Shown: positions 33,600 through 46,139, counted from the first letter of the stretch. The stretch is DNA of 64,000 nucleotides from Epiperipatus broadwayi (GCA_028023455.1 JAQFVV010006238.1:6520572-6584571); one strand, 5' to 3'. The notes: generated by a model from the letters alone, not told the origin. A program made the numbers and translations.

Positions 33600-36170
33600 G
33601 TACAATCACTAATGAGTCAGTTTAAACTGAATTTAGGTGAGGCAGAAGTTTTGGATGTCAATGAATGTGTGAATTTACTTGATACAAATTATTTAAGACC
33701 TGAATGGAGGACTGCATTTATGGCTAAAGAATTGTTAAAATTTAAGACTAGCTATTAGTGAAATTCATCTCTCAGGGAGAAAAAGTTTTATTAGAAAAGA
33801 TGGATGGATAAAAGTTTTTTTTTTTGAAAAGGCAGACCAGTCAGGGAAAGAAGAATGCATAGTGTCGAATTTGCTATAAAATCTAATTTAGTATATGTTC
33901 TATTATTAGAATTTCTCATTATATCAATAAAAGATTAATAATCTTAATACTTGCTTTGGGTAAAGGTATTAGAGCTCATTTTATCAATGCCTACACTCCA
34001 ACCTTAGATTGGGAGAATTCAGAGAAGGTTTTGATTCCTTGTTAGATAATATTATTACAGCTATAACTATTGAATGGTCAAATTTTTCTTCTTGAAGACT
34101 ATAGTGCACATGTTGGGGAAAATAGGAGATTTTGTCCAAAAGTTATTGCAAATAATGGTATTGGGGTTGTAAATTTAAATGGTTTGTTACTGTTAAATTT
34201 ATACACAACACATGAATTGACTTTTAAAACAGGCAAAACTCACTATATATATTGCCACACACAGCAAGCTAGAGTAATCAATGGATGCCAGAAGGCTTGT
34301 GCATAAAATCCCCATCTAGTGCGAACTCATCCAATATCCCCAGACTAGTTTCTAGCTTATGGCCTTCGTCAGTGAGGAGCCTTGGATATGAGAGCACGGC
34401 ATACATTGATTACTCTAGCTTGCTGGGTGTGGCAATATATATAGTGAGTTTTGCCTGTTTTAACAACAGTTATATCCAAGCGTAAGAGGTGGTGGTCATG
34501 TGATGTTTATGAATTGACTCTCACAAACATTTTGTTTAGACAGAAAAATCACTAGGAAACAACATGAATGCTTTCACCCTAGAAACAATAGCATTTAATA
34601 ATTATTATTAGGAGTCAAAAAACAGAATCACATTACACAAGCAATCACAAAATTAGATTGTTTAACAGATCATAGATTAATATGTTCTAACATTAAAATG
34701 ATAGTTTCATTTAAAATAGATGTTATTCTATTTAACAAAAAAAAATGATGTTCATCCTATAGAAGAATATACTATATGTACTAAATTTCAATGGCTATTA
34801 AACAGTAAAATTGCCAATTTGGACATTCAGAACTGTTATATTAACAAAGCATGTGATTCTCTTAAGGAGCATATTTTTGATATCATAGGGTTCATTAAAA
34901 ATAAAGAACCATGACTGATTTTTAGACAATGATCACATTATTAGTGATCTGATTAAAAAACATGTCACATTCTCTGCTTGGCAAAATAATGAAATTAAAT
35001 ATGAAACTTCATTATGATTATAAAGATCTATTTTTAGAAGTTCAATGATTGACAAGATAGCTTGATAATGATTGGTGGATTAAAACTAAAAAGAAGATAC
35101 AGAGCATTCATTGATTATGGTTGTCCTAGATCTTTTTTGATGCACTGAAAGCAAATTTTGGTGAGAAAAAGTGCCATAGTCCTATTAAATATAATAATGG
35201 TCCTCTCTGATATGACAATATTTTGAACAGGTGGAAAGTGTATTTTGAACATCTTTTGAATAATGGTACAAGAATTGATATGGTGGATTTTAATGATTCA
35301 TCTATTTTATCTATTTATTTAGATTTGGACAAAGATATCCAGATTAATGGTCAAAACAGCTGTTTGTAATCTTAAAAATGAAAAGACTACAGGTCCTTAT
35401 AAAATATCTGGAGAAGTTTTAAAATATGGTGATGATATATTAGTTTTGAAAATACTGGAATTTTTTGGGAATATTTGGACACATGAAATTGCGCTATCTG
35501 GTCTTAAGAATGCTTTAAGTGTTCAAATTTTTAAAAAGAATAGGAATAGGCAAGATTGTGCTAATTATTATGAAATAATCATATTGAATAGATTGATTTT
35601 AGTTATAGATAAATGGTTACCAGAAATTCAGTATGTTTTTTTGGAGATCAAGATATTTTTGTTGTTATGCAAATGCAAGAAAAGTGTTGATAACAAAGGA
35701 ATGATTTATATATTGCGCTTATTGATTTGGTCAAGGCATTTGATTCAATTAATAAGACAGGTCTATTTGAAATGAAAACTGAAGTTAAATAAAGATATGG
35801 ACTTACTTTAACTTTTTTTTCCAGTTTTTATGACAGCAGTCTTTGGAATAACTTATAGATGGCTTAATCAGATAAGAATTAAAATACACTACAGGTTTGA
35901 TGGTGGAGTTTTTAATGTGAATTGATTAAAAACATTCTGATTTACACTATGCTGATGATTGTGCTATTTTTGCAATTCAAAAAATGATTCACAGAATGTT
36001 CTTACTGTTTTAAATGCAACTTATAAAGACCTCTGTTGATTAATTAATTAATTTTCAAAAAAACAGAAGTTCTTTATCAGCCAGTGACAGCTTGAATGGT
36101 TATCAACTTGAAAACGCAAACCAGTTTAAATATCTTAGTAATTTTTATAAGTAGAAGGGTGGATTTAGAT
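33600..36170 (+). pseudogene. Decayed near-full-length APE-type LINE
   Basis: Broken frames follow the order of an APE LINE protein: RPEWRTAFMAKELLKF (start of endonuclease, about 33700), FFEKADQS (about 33815), INAYTPT (about 33988), an EDYSAHVG stretch at 34096 (usual GDFNARVG) with NNGIGVVNLNGLLLLNL, then RT: KTTGPYKISGEVLKYGDDIL and KKNRNRQDCANYYEIIILN (35380-35590), DLVKAFDSIN (about 35726, motif A), DDCAIFAI (about 35955, motif C) and KKTEVLYQP (about 36060). Frame 35347-35775 is the longest surviving piece. Element A copy 5 is inserted in the endonuclease. Stops and frameshifts throughout, so dead. Confidence 0.75.
34212..34519 (+). mobile_element. Inverted-repeat element A, copy 5, with 11-bp target duplication
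   Basis: Flanked by ATGAATTGACT at 34212-34222 and 34509-34519. Arms 34226-34283 and 34404-34461 (58 bp) are nearly perfect complements. The outer AAAACAGGCAAAACT block is shared with the other copies. The inner part reads CACTATATATATTGCCACAC here, against CTCCATACAGTAGTGCCACT elsewhere, yet both arms carry matching forms. The loop has text not seen in other copies (ATCCAATATCCCCAGACTAG). The 3' tail ends GTCATGTGATGTTT. It interrupts a LINE endonuclease frame. Confidence 0.85.
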
Positions 36171-36287
36171 AATGAGACCCAGCATAGATTACAATTTAAC
36201 TAGATAAAGGGTAGACTATTTCATCATAGGAAAATACACACTGCACTAAATTAGTAGTATATAAAGACATTAGAAAAGTTTTCTTTA

Positions 36288-36430
36288 TGAATGCTTGCTG
36301 GTTTAGCATGAAATACGTATATTGGTGATTATTTATCTTTTCAACATGTGTATGATCAGATGGGTCAGCAATATGAGATGGCACTGAGAGTGGTGAGTTG
36401 TGAAAGTCTGAGTTTGAACCCCGCATATAT
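36288..36430 (+). mobile_element. Solitary family B module
   Basis: Carries GCTGGTTTAGCATGAAATAC, TATTGGTGATTATTTATCTT, then GTGAAAGTCTGAGTTTGAAC followed by CCCGCATATA. The GAGTTTGAACCCC block resembles a Pol III B box. No inverted partner nearby. Confidence 0.7.
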
Positions 36431-39424
36431 ATATAAATGCAGGTTTAACCCTGTACAATGTATTAAGAATGCTCTGTAAAACTTTTAAAATGCAATGGTG
36501 AGGTCAAAAAACCAATCAATACATTCTGCTGTTAATGCAGTACTAAAATGTTTCCACCCAATAATGGCACAATGTAAAAACGAATCTAGGGATACTGAAT
36601 GGGAAAGCATGAGATAAGAATTGTAATGCGCAAACCTTCTAGCATGTATAGATTATTAGTGCTTGCACCAAGTAACATTATTGTGTGTGTTGGGGGAGGG
36701 GGATTGCTATTGTTTTAAATTAAAGAGAATCTCTAGATTCCAACTAGAAAATAAACTGACTAATGTGTTTAGTTTTGCCACTATAACCATAGATTTGACA
36801 ATTATTAAATATATAATTTATGGTTTGTGTTTGCCCATATCTGCAGCAGTCAGTGGCTGTTAAATTTCATTTATGAAGTAGATAAATGCAACAACTGTAA
36901 ATTGTCTTTAATCTGCTGCTCTCTTTTCTACCTTCTTTATTTTCATATGAATTAAATATGTGGCATCTTCAGCAATTCCAATGTTTTTTAAATATTCCTA
37001 TAGTTTCAAAACTGACATAACTTCACTATAAAATTTTTAAAAATCTTTAAAAGATAGTATTGGTATTTACAGTCCTATCATTTTAAATTTTTATCCTATT
37101 CTAAAACTATCTACTATAATCTCCGGATCAATTATGGGTTTTTGATTTATCCAGTAAGGATTAGGATTCAAAATTCAAAATATGCATCTAGAAACTACCA
37201 TTTACCCTTTTGTATTATTTATGCAAAGATTAAAATATAAAAACAACAGTTTTAAATATAGGCTACTTGCTCGTGTAATTATGTAAATTTGTCACTAAAT
37301 CATCTATATAATTTACAGACATATATTTTATGACAATCATAAGTTTCTTTTAGATTTTGATTGAGAATGTTAATACCAATAACAATATTACATAACTTTA
37401 GCATATGCTTCCAAAAATAGTTATCTTTGCCCTAATTTAGAGCCATTTAAACTTGAATAACAGTGGATACCAAATGGCATACTGATATATAAACCCTAAT
37501 CTTCATTTCAGCTTTTGACATTGGTATCATCATTTATGCATTTAGTATCTATTTTTACCCCTTTATACTATTCGTACTAATAGTATCCTAATAGGATATT
37601 GTCCTGAATAATATATGAAAATAAAAGATGACTATTAAATACTTAAGTGCATTAGTTCCAACATTGAATAAGGCTTTCATTTAATAAAGACAAAAACTGG
37701 AATATATTTGAAGATGAGGATTTTATAACATTATACTATCTTATATCCATTAGTTATTCAAAATTATAATAGATGGCTTTAGAGCAGAATAAAAATAGCT
37801 TCTGAAAAACATACTATATATGAATAAACATAAGGAAAATTATGTGATATTACTGTTAATTTTTAAGTTGACAACTGTAATGAGTTGTAAAATAGATATC
37901 TCAATCCTAATCTAAAAGAGTTTATATGATAGGAAATCTCCACCTGTGTTCAAAGTATTATTATTCTCATGTAAAAGAGCGACTATCCAGTTATTAAATA
38001 GAATTATAAAATTTAGGTCAGTGTACTATTTCTAATACATCAAAAAAGTCTAAATTGGTCAGCAAATAATTATACCTTCTTGACCATTTTAATCTGCTAA
38101 TACATATGTTTTTGTATCCAACTTCATTCATTAATTCCCTGTATTGCTGATTATACTTTGCATTTATTTTAATGTTAAATTAAATCCAAGATTACCACAT
38201 TTCTTCACAGTTACTACTAATAATACAATTGTTCCCCCACACAGTTTAGATTTTTTTAAAAAAAACATGTTTTAATAATTATCATGATCAGCTTTAAAAT
38301 GTAAATTCTTAGTTTTGTTGTTAAGTTGCGGAAATTTATTATGTCCATTGATCAGGTGCTTCTACAAATAAACAATTTTTTTTTCAACATATATGATGTA
38401 CTAGTTTGAATACCTCTATTACTTGAATGTGAGTGCAGTAATCTATGCTGTGTTCAATAACCTACATCTAAACATGTAAATATATTATCAACTTCTATAT
38501 TCTGACTTTTAACTATAATGCTATCCACAAAATGTTTTTAATTTCCGAGTAGATGAACTCATGTTTCTCAATAGTGGTAGTTCTGTTTAAATATGGTGTT
38601 CACAATAGTTAATACCCCAACAAAATATGAATGTATTTGATTCATAATTTACAGGTTCTAATATCACAAGCAGAGAAGGGATGCAGTAACATTATCATCA
38701 AAAATATAATTTAAATTTTCTGAGTGTAATATTAAGAGTATATCCAGTGATAAAATGAGAAATGAAACTATTTCATAATCTAATTATTATGCAATATGTA
38801 TAAAAATTGGAAGAATAAAAGATATCAAATTAGATCTCAAGGTGAATCCACTTCCAAATGGTCTCCTACTTTAAGTAGTGGCAATTCCAAAGAGTTCATA
38901 ATCATCTATCTATTCAAATTAATTTTCTTTCATCCAGAAAATGACCATATTATAAGCACTTATATCAGACTAAAACCTAGCAAATCCTTATCTATAGGCA
39001 CTACCCTGTGTATATGTTTCAAAGTGTCCAATAAATGTCATAATTTCTTGTATTTACATTTTTTAAAAAACTGAAATGTTTCTCTTAGTTACCATAATGA
39101 TCTACTTTGTCGTCATTGTATTACAACTACAGTTGCTTTTTAAATGAATAATCCTCTATGAATAAAAACCTCCATCAGATTTTATAACCTTTATTGTTGG
39201 ATGACCTTTTCTAGGTATGTGGATAAGGAAAACCAAAAAAAGAAATGCCCAAGCTTTTGATCATTTACCAAAAAAAATTATCCCAAATCCAATTCCAAAG
39301 TGACTCATTATTGATTAGACATTGTATTGCTACTTTTGGAGATTTATTAAATTAATTATTTAGCTTCAATATTTAACATTAATAATATTTAAATACAAGC
39401 ATATTGTCTATACTAAACTTAATG
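36431..39424. other. 3 kb without a secure feature; possible RT remnant on the minus strand
   Basis: No reading frame of quality. On the minus strand near 37290-37320 the text VNYIDDLV resembles RT motif C (YxDD), and near 37460-37490 GLYISMPFGI resembles the PFG block of Gypsy-like RTs in another frame. These are only hints of a decayed retroelement. No LTRs, tails or target duplications found. A 92-codon plus frame (38796-39074) shows no family signature. Confidence 0.3.
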
Positions 39425-39539
39425 TAATTAGAAAGGATTTGAACTCAGACTTTCAAGCTTCCTATAGCTATCCACTCCATCTTATAAAATTGATGCACAT
39501 GAGTATATACTGTGAGTGTTCAAATTGATGATCCACATA
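39425..39539 (-). mobile_element. Family B left end, cut by the assembly gap
   Basis: AGGATTTGAACTCAGACTTTC, then TATCCACTCCATCTTATAAA, matches the left end of family B at 14969 and 43134. The element runs into the run of N, so its other half is unknown. Confidence 0.6.
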
Positions 39540-40039
39540 NNNNNNNNNNNNNNNNNNNNNNNNNNNNNNNNNNNNNNNNNNNNNNNNNNNNNNNNNNNNN
39601 NNNNNNNNNNNNNNNNNNNNNNNNNNNNNNNNNNNNNNNNNNNNNNNNNNNNNNNNNNNNNNNNNNNNNNNNNNNNNNNNNNNNNNNNNNNNNNNNNNNN
39701 NNNNNNNNNNNNNNNNNNNNNNNNNNNNNNNNNNNNNNNNNNNNNNNNNNNNNNNNNNNNNNNNNNNNNNNNNNNNNNNNNNNNNNNNNNNNNNNNNNNN
39801 NNNNNNNNNNNNNNNNNNNNNNNNNNNNNNNNNNNNNNNNNNNNNNNNNNNNNNNNNNNNNNNNNNNNNNNNNNNNNNNNNNNNNNNNNNNNNNNNNNNN
39901 NNNNNNNNNNNNNNNNNNNNNNNNNNNNNNNNNNNNNNNNNNNNNNNNNNNNNNNNNNNNNNNNNNNNNNNNNNNNNNNNNNNNNNNNNNNNNNNNNNNN
40001 NNNNNNNNNNNNNNNNNNNNNNNNNNNNNNNNNNNNNNN
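39540..40039. other. Assembly gap, 500 N
   Basis: Exactly 500 N, the conventional filler for a gap of unknown length. Frames that read across it are artefacts. Confidence 0.99.
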
Positions 40040-40794
40040 GTTATGATTTGATATGTGTCAATGTGCTTTGAATCATCATCAGCCATCGCTTCAGTGCTTC
40101 TCCACCATTACAAAATTTTGTCAAACCACCTGGGATATTTTATGACACATGCATGATTTTAAAAGTTTGAGTCATTTTAAATGTTTTCCAATTTTTACAT
40201 TTTGCTATCACATTTTATGATCAAAAAAAAATTAGCACTTAAAAATAATAATGATTATCTAAATTACATACTATGTGAAACACCTTTACCCTGATTAGTG
40301 ATGGACTTTTATGTAATAATTAGCTATAGTGATCACCATCAATTTGTACCCATTATTTTGATTTACAATTGATTAAAAATAAAACTGCCATTTTTTCAAT
40401 ATGGTGGCCATCTTGGAAAATTGATGATTTTGATGCTAGAAATATATAGTTGCAATATAGAGTTTATTCATTATAAAATATTGAATATTAGATTTTTATT
40501 ATGGAGATTTAAATGTTATTAATGTATTTTATCTGATTTTAATCCAGTATTCTTGCAAGTGTTTTTATTTGTGAATATACAAAGTGGTAATTACTAAAAA
40601 ATCATAAAAAAGCCAGATTTATATAATACAATAAGTATTATAAAGTAATTTGATTATGTATAACAACTGTGTATTAATATTAAATGTTAAAATAATGATA
40701 CGTTAGATAAAATGGATTATGAATTGCTTATGCACAATACTTTTTACTTGTGAAAAAAAGAATATATTCATCATATTTGTATCATCATAATGAT
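40040..40794. other. AT-rich DNA, no feature recognised
   Basis: Starts with TGAATCATCATCAGCCATCG just after the gap, which may belong to a repeat broken by the gap. Nothing else recognised. Confidence 0.4.
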
Positions 40795-41172
40795 AAATTA
40801 TTTTTAACAAAAAAATGATTTTGTGCATTATGTAATTAATAATCAACTTTATATGATCAAAAATTACTAAACATAAGATAAAAATATTATTTATTTGTTC
40901 AATTTAAAATCAATGTTTATAATTTGCCTTTGGTATTTCGGGACTATAATTCTTAAGAATGTTAATTTGCTATGGAAATAAATTCATCAATCATAATTGT
41001 GGTCATTGTCATTATTAATTATTTTGAGGAATAAAAAAATGATTTTGGGTATTATCTAGCTAATAATTAACCTTATATGATCAAAGATAACTAAAGACAA
41101 GTTAAAAATGCTACTTATTTGCTCCATTTCAAATCAATCAACTCATAATTTGTCTCTAATATTTCAAAGAAA
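40795..41172. repeat. Diverged tandem duplication, offset 224 bp
   Basis: AAAAAAATGATTTTGTGCAT (from 40810) and AAAAAAATGATTTTGGGTAT (from 41034), followed in both by AATAAT(C/T)AAC, TTATATGATCAAA, ATTTGCTC/TTGTTCAATTT and TCATAATTTG-like text. Each copy is about 150 bp. Non-coding. Confidence 0.75.
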
Positions 41173-41608
41173 TATGCCCCATTGTTAATTAAAACACATC
41201 TTTTTATTAGTGGCAGAAAGACAAAGATTTAATAATTTACGGTATTAAGACTCCAGTAATCAACTGTACATTACATTCCTTTATCTGAATTTTTTTATAT
41301 AATTTCTCTACATTTTATCTAAAATAAGTGAAACACTGTTTTTTTTTTGAGGAAATAAATCATGCCACATTGATTAAAAGTTTTATTAGTTAGACATTAC
41401 AAAATTTAAAAAAATGTTGACAATAAAACATAACCTGGATCAAAAATAAATTTTTAAAATGAAAGATTGTCTCAATATTTTTTTAAAACTTCAAAATGTA
41501 CATTGTTGTTAGTTATTTTTATATATATATTAAACAACCTACATACTTCCATATTCTTTTTAAATACCATATAAATAAAGATAACAGTAAAAAATAAATG
41601 CCCCCCAA

Positions 41609-42340
41609 GATGCATTTCATGCTGAACCAGCACTCATCAATTGGCCAGTATTTATGTATAGTAAATTGTTACATTTTTATTTACAACTGTCAAACTCACT
41701 CCACTCACAACTTTGACATCATCCACCTTCGAAATACAATAATGATTATTACTAATCATTTACTAAACTAAATATTATCTCTAGCACAGATATAAACTTT
41801 AAAAATACAGTTAAAGATTAACATGCCTGTTTTTTTAATCATTGTTGTGTTTATCTGAGGTGGATGGTGTCAAAGTTGTGAGTGAAGTGAGTTTTAAGTT
41901 GTAAATAAAAATGGAACAATTTACTATAGATAAATACTCTTGTATATAATAGACATATATATGAAAGATAGTGACCTGGGCCAACTGATGAGTACTGGTT
42001 CAGCATAAAAGCACCCTGGGGGTCCGTGTATTTATTGTATATTTATTTATATGGATTTAAAAAGAATAATGAAATATGGAGATTGTTTAATATATCCTAT
42101 AAAAGATATTACACATGGGAAAGAGAAAGGTGAATAACTCCATGTATCTGTGTGTTTTTAAAAAAATCCAGATATGTTAATCTTTAATTGAGGTTTAAAG
42201 TTTATATCTGTGCTACAGATAATCTCTATTTTTAGTAAATGATTAGTAATAATCATTATTGTATTTATCTGAGATGGATGGTCTCAGAGTTGTGAATGGA
42301 GTGAGTTTGACAATTGTAAATAAAAATGTAACAATTTTTT
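41609..42340. mobile_element. Family B-related nested inverted repeats
   Basis: Block A (41609-41740; TTCATGCTGAACCAGCACTC, TTACAACTGTCAAACTCACT) and block B (41740-41835; TGATTATTACTAATCATTTA) are followed by inverted A (41855-42015; ending GATGAGTACTGGTTCAGCAT) and, further right, by inverted B plus inverted A (42165-42340). Two overlapping hairpins share one left arm. Non-coding, probably from repeated template switching or nested insertion. Confidence 0.75.
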
Positions 42341-43133
42341 TTTTTTGTTTATTCTTTATTTTTAATTTAATAAGTGGTGAATTAGAAAATATTTTCATTC
42401 CTGTGAAGAATGCTTTTTTTTTAGTTTTTTAAAAAAAAATTCTAAATGCCAAAAAAGATAATTTTATAGATAGCATTGGTGAGTAACCTTTTTATATTTG
42501 TGACTTCCATATTCAGAGTGAAATTTTTACATGATTCATTCATTATATGTTGTTATCATCCTATTAAAAGCATAGAAGGATAAATAATACTAAAAGTCAT
42601 TTTATCAAATACAAATATATGCGCTTAAATATCTTTCAATACATATGATTTGATATAAGAATTTGAAAAAACTGCATATTAACAAAAATGTATAATCACT
42701 TGGTTCTTAGATCTGTAGCAATTACAACTTTTTTGAGTCTGTTTTAGAACATGTGTACATTCAAGAACGTAATACCATGTATCAATGTTAGTAGAATACT
42801 AGCATGATGAATAAAACTCTGAAAGTGAAGTAGAGAAATGAGAGCAATATAAATGAAGTATTGTTCATGATGTGTTGTTTATACAAAGTGGATTGGAATA
42901 TAAGGAAAGTAAGTGTTTAAACATAAACGTGGTCAGACATACGATAATGAGTTGAGCAGGTTTTCATATATTTTTAATAGTGTTTACATTTTTTTTTCAA
43001 TTAAAAATTTATTATTCAATAGGAACTTCTGAAATTTTTACTGGACTCCAAACGATTTTTCTCTGAGACCCCTTCAACATTTTTAAATTTAAACTTTATT
43101 TTTTATTAAAATTTACATAAATGATAAATATAT
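42341..43133. other. AT-rich DNA, no feature recognised
   Basis: T-rich runs near 42340 and 42414. No gene or known element recognised. Confidence 0.4.
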
Positions 43134-43989
43134 AGGGTATATGAGCACAGACTTTTACATGACCCTACGGCTCCATACTATCTCATAACATTGATACACT
43201 TGAACACATATATGTTGAAAAGATAAATAATCACCAATATACATATTTCATGCTAAACCAGCAATCATCAGTTATAAATAATGAATGTAAATAAATGCAT
43301 TAATTATTAAAGGAAGTCATCATAAATGCTTACTTTATGCAAGACCTTAGATGCATTTTCGGACACCAGTTGCCTTACTAATTAGGGTAAAGTGTGTATG
43401 CATTGATTTAAAAATAGCATTATAAAAAGCTTGAAAAGAAAACCGGTGACTTGTCACTTTTTTACTGATACATTATATATATATATATATTAGTTATTTT
43501 GCATTAATATGAACATAAAATCAATTTACTCACAAACTTAAGAAGTAGTGTTAACATGTTAAATTTCATTGTTGCCCAAAAAAATTCTAAGCAAAAAACC
43601 GAATAAATTGTCCGGAAAACACAAATGTAATAATGAATACTATTGGCATGCACATATCCTAGACTTTTCAGAGTCTTTCTTTTTTAAAAAAATGTTAGAC
43701 ATTTTTATCATGTTTTTGTAGAGTTTACTTTATTTATTTATAACTGTAACACAGACTTATTATTAAAGTATGAAGATTTGCTATCTTAATATTTATATAT
43801 ATGAGCACTTATAGCATATATGTGTAGAGATGGTAATCTGGACCAACTGATGATTGCTGGTTTAGCATGAAATACGTATATTGGTGATTATTTATCTTTT
43901 CGACATATATGTGTTCAAGTGTCTCAGTGTTATGAGATAGAGTGGAGAGTGGTGGATTGTGTGAAAGTCTGTGCTCATATACCCTATAT
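43134..43989. mobile_element. Family B TIR element, 856 bp, ~140-bp TIRs
   Basis: Left TIR 43134-43275 starts TAGGGTATATGAGCACAGAC. Right TIR 43840-43989 ends GTCTGTGCTCATATACCCTA. Both contain the GATTATTTATCTTTT and CAGCAATCATCAGTT blocks in opposite orientation. Immediate flanks are TA on both sides, compatible with a TA target duplication. The interior (43276-43839) differs from the interiors at 14969 and 25376 and holds no transposase frame, so the TIRs are the mobile unit and the cargo varies. Confidence 0.8.
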
Positions 43990-44361
43990 TAATTTATTTA
44001 TGCATATTTTTATTGTCATAAAAAAAAAAAATTTCAAACCCAAAAGTGGAAGTTCTTAAATGAAGTCAATGGACTGTTTCTTTATTTAACGGTTAGAACA
44101 ATGATGTGCATTTTTTAAATATTTTAACTAGTGTAAATTTGTTTATGCCTCTAAAATTTGATTTTGGTTGCATTATGAGCTAGAAAAATACAGTTAGTAG
44201 TGTCAAAAAAAAAAAAACTTTTTACAAGCTAGCTCTACAGCTGGGCCATTTTTACTGCAACTATTGTAAGCTTAATTCTTCTAAATTTTAATGTTTTTCA
44301 TCCTTCTCCTAGTAGCAATTTAAATTAATAGTTTAACATTTTATTTTATTTTTTTCATGTC

Positions 44362-44450
44362 ATAGCATCGGCCGGGACGCGAACCCACAACCGTCTGCAA
44401 TCAACTACTAGCTTGCAAGGCGGCCGCGATGACCTCTCGGCTAACAACGC
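44362..44450 (-). mobile_element. tRNA-like SINE, second copy
   Basis: Reads on the minus strand GCGTTGTTAGCCGAGAGG, a CCTTGCAAGC block, GCAGACGGTTGTGGGTTCGC, then GTCCCGGCCGATGCT and a short A-rich tail. Acceptor strands GCGTTG and CGATGC pair fully with two wobble positions, and the D stem GCC/GGC is intact, better than in the copy at 12347. An A box (TAGCCGAGAGG) and a B box (GGGTTCGCGTCCC) are present. The region between the anticodon-like block and the T arm is too long for a normal tRNA. The local GC content stands out sharply. No CCA. Confidence 0.7.
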
Positions 44451-45438
44451 AGCACTATGCAGTATTTCATCCATATCAGGTGAACCTAAAATTAACACCA
44501 GCCCCCTCCCCTTCACCGGGAACTTTTAATATTTAAATTAGAAATGAGAGAGAGAGAGAGAGGGGTGGGGTGGGGGATTAAAAATCGTGAAAATAAATAA
44601 TTACACATATATTGTAAAATGGCATAGTGTTAAGATATATATATAATTTAGATGGAAGATTTCTGCCCTTCCATTCATACACCCATTCTTTTAAAATATG
44701 TAGTGACGTCAGTGTGCTGCTTATGCATAACGCATGAGCTGAAGAATAATTAATTCTCTTCCGTCTAAATTGCATATATGTACTATAAATTACAAATAAT
44801 ACGTTTGAAGACTTCAAAAAGAATAAAGTCAAATCAAACTGTAGACATAATTGAATTTTATTCCTTAATTTTATTTCTTTTAAAATGTAACCTGTCAAAA
44901 ATAATAGGAATTTATTTATCTTAATTTATTCATTTTCCATGAGATAATATTTTTTCATTTGACTGTATAAATGTTAAATTAAAAATTAAACACTAAAAAT
45001 TATTAAAATTATTTAAAGCTTTGCTAAAACTGTCAAATTTATGATTAAAATATTCACAACTTTATTTCACCCATGAGAAAAGAAATAGTGAAATTTCATT
45101 GAAACGTGATATATAAAAACTATAACATCAAATTTTGATATATAATTATAAAAACTTGTAATTTATAGTGTGAAATATTATTTTGATGCAATAAACCGAT
45201 TAATAAACAAAATGAAATCGACATTGGAAGTGATTGCTTATCAATAACTACAGAAAAAATAGTGATCAAAGTAAATAATTATAAGAGCAGTTTCTTGGGA
45301 GGTCAAATGCTATTGTGCCAACCAAGATGACAAGATCATAGTTCTTATCTCCACCATTTATACCACTATGTTAGATTATGAAGAACAATAACAAATAGAA
45401 AACAATTTCTGTCTAAAGATTTGTGATAATGGCATTGT
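44451..45438. other. No gene recognised; (GA)n run
   Basis: A GAGAGAGAGAGAGAGAGGGG run lies at about 44547-44566. A 106-codon minus frame (44578-44898) has no recognisable family, and its composition is like its surroundings. Nothing else supported. Confidence 0.4.
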
Positions 45439-45439
45439 A

Positions 45440-45720
45440 GTAGGAATTGTATTGGACTATTTCTATCATCTAATATTAAATATTGAATGTTTTTATAAAG
45501 ATTCAAATTTTATTTAAACTCTTCAAGTACATTCAACTGTTAGTAATAGCACATAGGTTAGTATAAACACCATCTATTGAATGATATTAGTGGTATTTTC
45601 CTCTCATCTTCAGGTATTGCCTGTCTGAATAGTGACAGAACTAATATGGAAATTGAACAACTTGAATCTTTAGATTCACGAATATAGAATTTAAGGTAAC
45701 ATTCTAATCAACTGAGCTAT
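45440..45720 (-). mobile_element. tRNA-derived SINE (minus strand)
   Basis: Minus strand starts with a tRNA-like head: A box TAGCTCAGTTGATTAGAATG (45719-45700) and B box GTTCAATTTCC (45658-45648). The body continues through TCTGTCACTATTCAGACAGG to CTATTACTAACAGTTGAATG. The same body occurs at 62560-62765. Copy-like behaviour and Pol III boxes identify a SINE. I cannot name the family or prove a target duplication. Confidence 0.7.
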
Positions 45721-46019
45721 TTTTTCCAAATAGTGAGATCAGTTGTTTATTGAAATATGATTGAAAGAGCTTAAATTGATCACTATAAAAGAGAAATGTG
45801 TGACATATTTGATTGAGAAAATAGAAAAATATTGGATAGAGAGAAGAAAGTACAAAGGAAAAATTCAAAGAAGTTATACACATGATAGTAGCAGGGCATC
45901 CCAAAATACAACATAATGTAATAATACATAATGTTTGGAAGCTGTTGATTAATTTTGCTCTTATGAAAAAATGGAAAAATCAGAACCCTCATATATAATT
46001 ATGTGAAATTTGTATTGGC

Positions 46020-46130
46020 TATTGCATTTGGCAGAATAGTTCACTTGATTAGTACATTACTTTAAATTCAATATTTATGATTCTAAAGCCCCACATTCAT
46101 TTCCCATGCATTTTCACTCTCTCCATATAT
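46020..46130 (+). mobile_element. Diverged tRNA-like SINE head
   Basis: GAATAGTTCACTTGATTAGT resembles the A-box head of the 45440-45720 SINE, and CACATTCATTTCCCA lies where the B box should be. Only the head is recognisable. It ends at a (TA)n run. Confidence 0.45.
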
Positions 46131-46139
46131 ATATATACA

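Noticed and set aside
39512-40086. Frames of 176-188 codons across the gap
   Set aside because: Almost entirely N; an artefact of the assembly gap.
14969-43989. CRISPR array or other prokaryotic defence system
   Set aside because: No short regularly spaced repeats with unique spacers; all features are eukaryotic mobile elements.
44578-44898. 106-codon minus-strand frame
   Set aside because: No family resemblance, composition equal to its surroundings, and adjacent to simple repeats.
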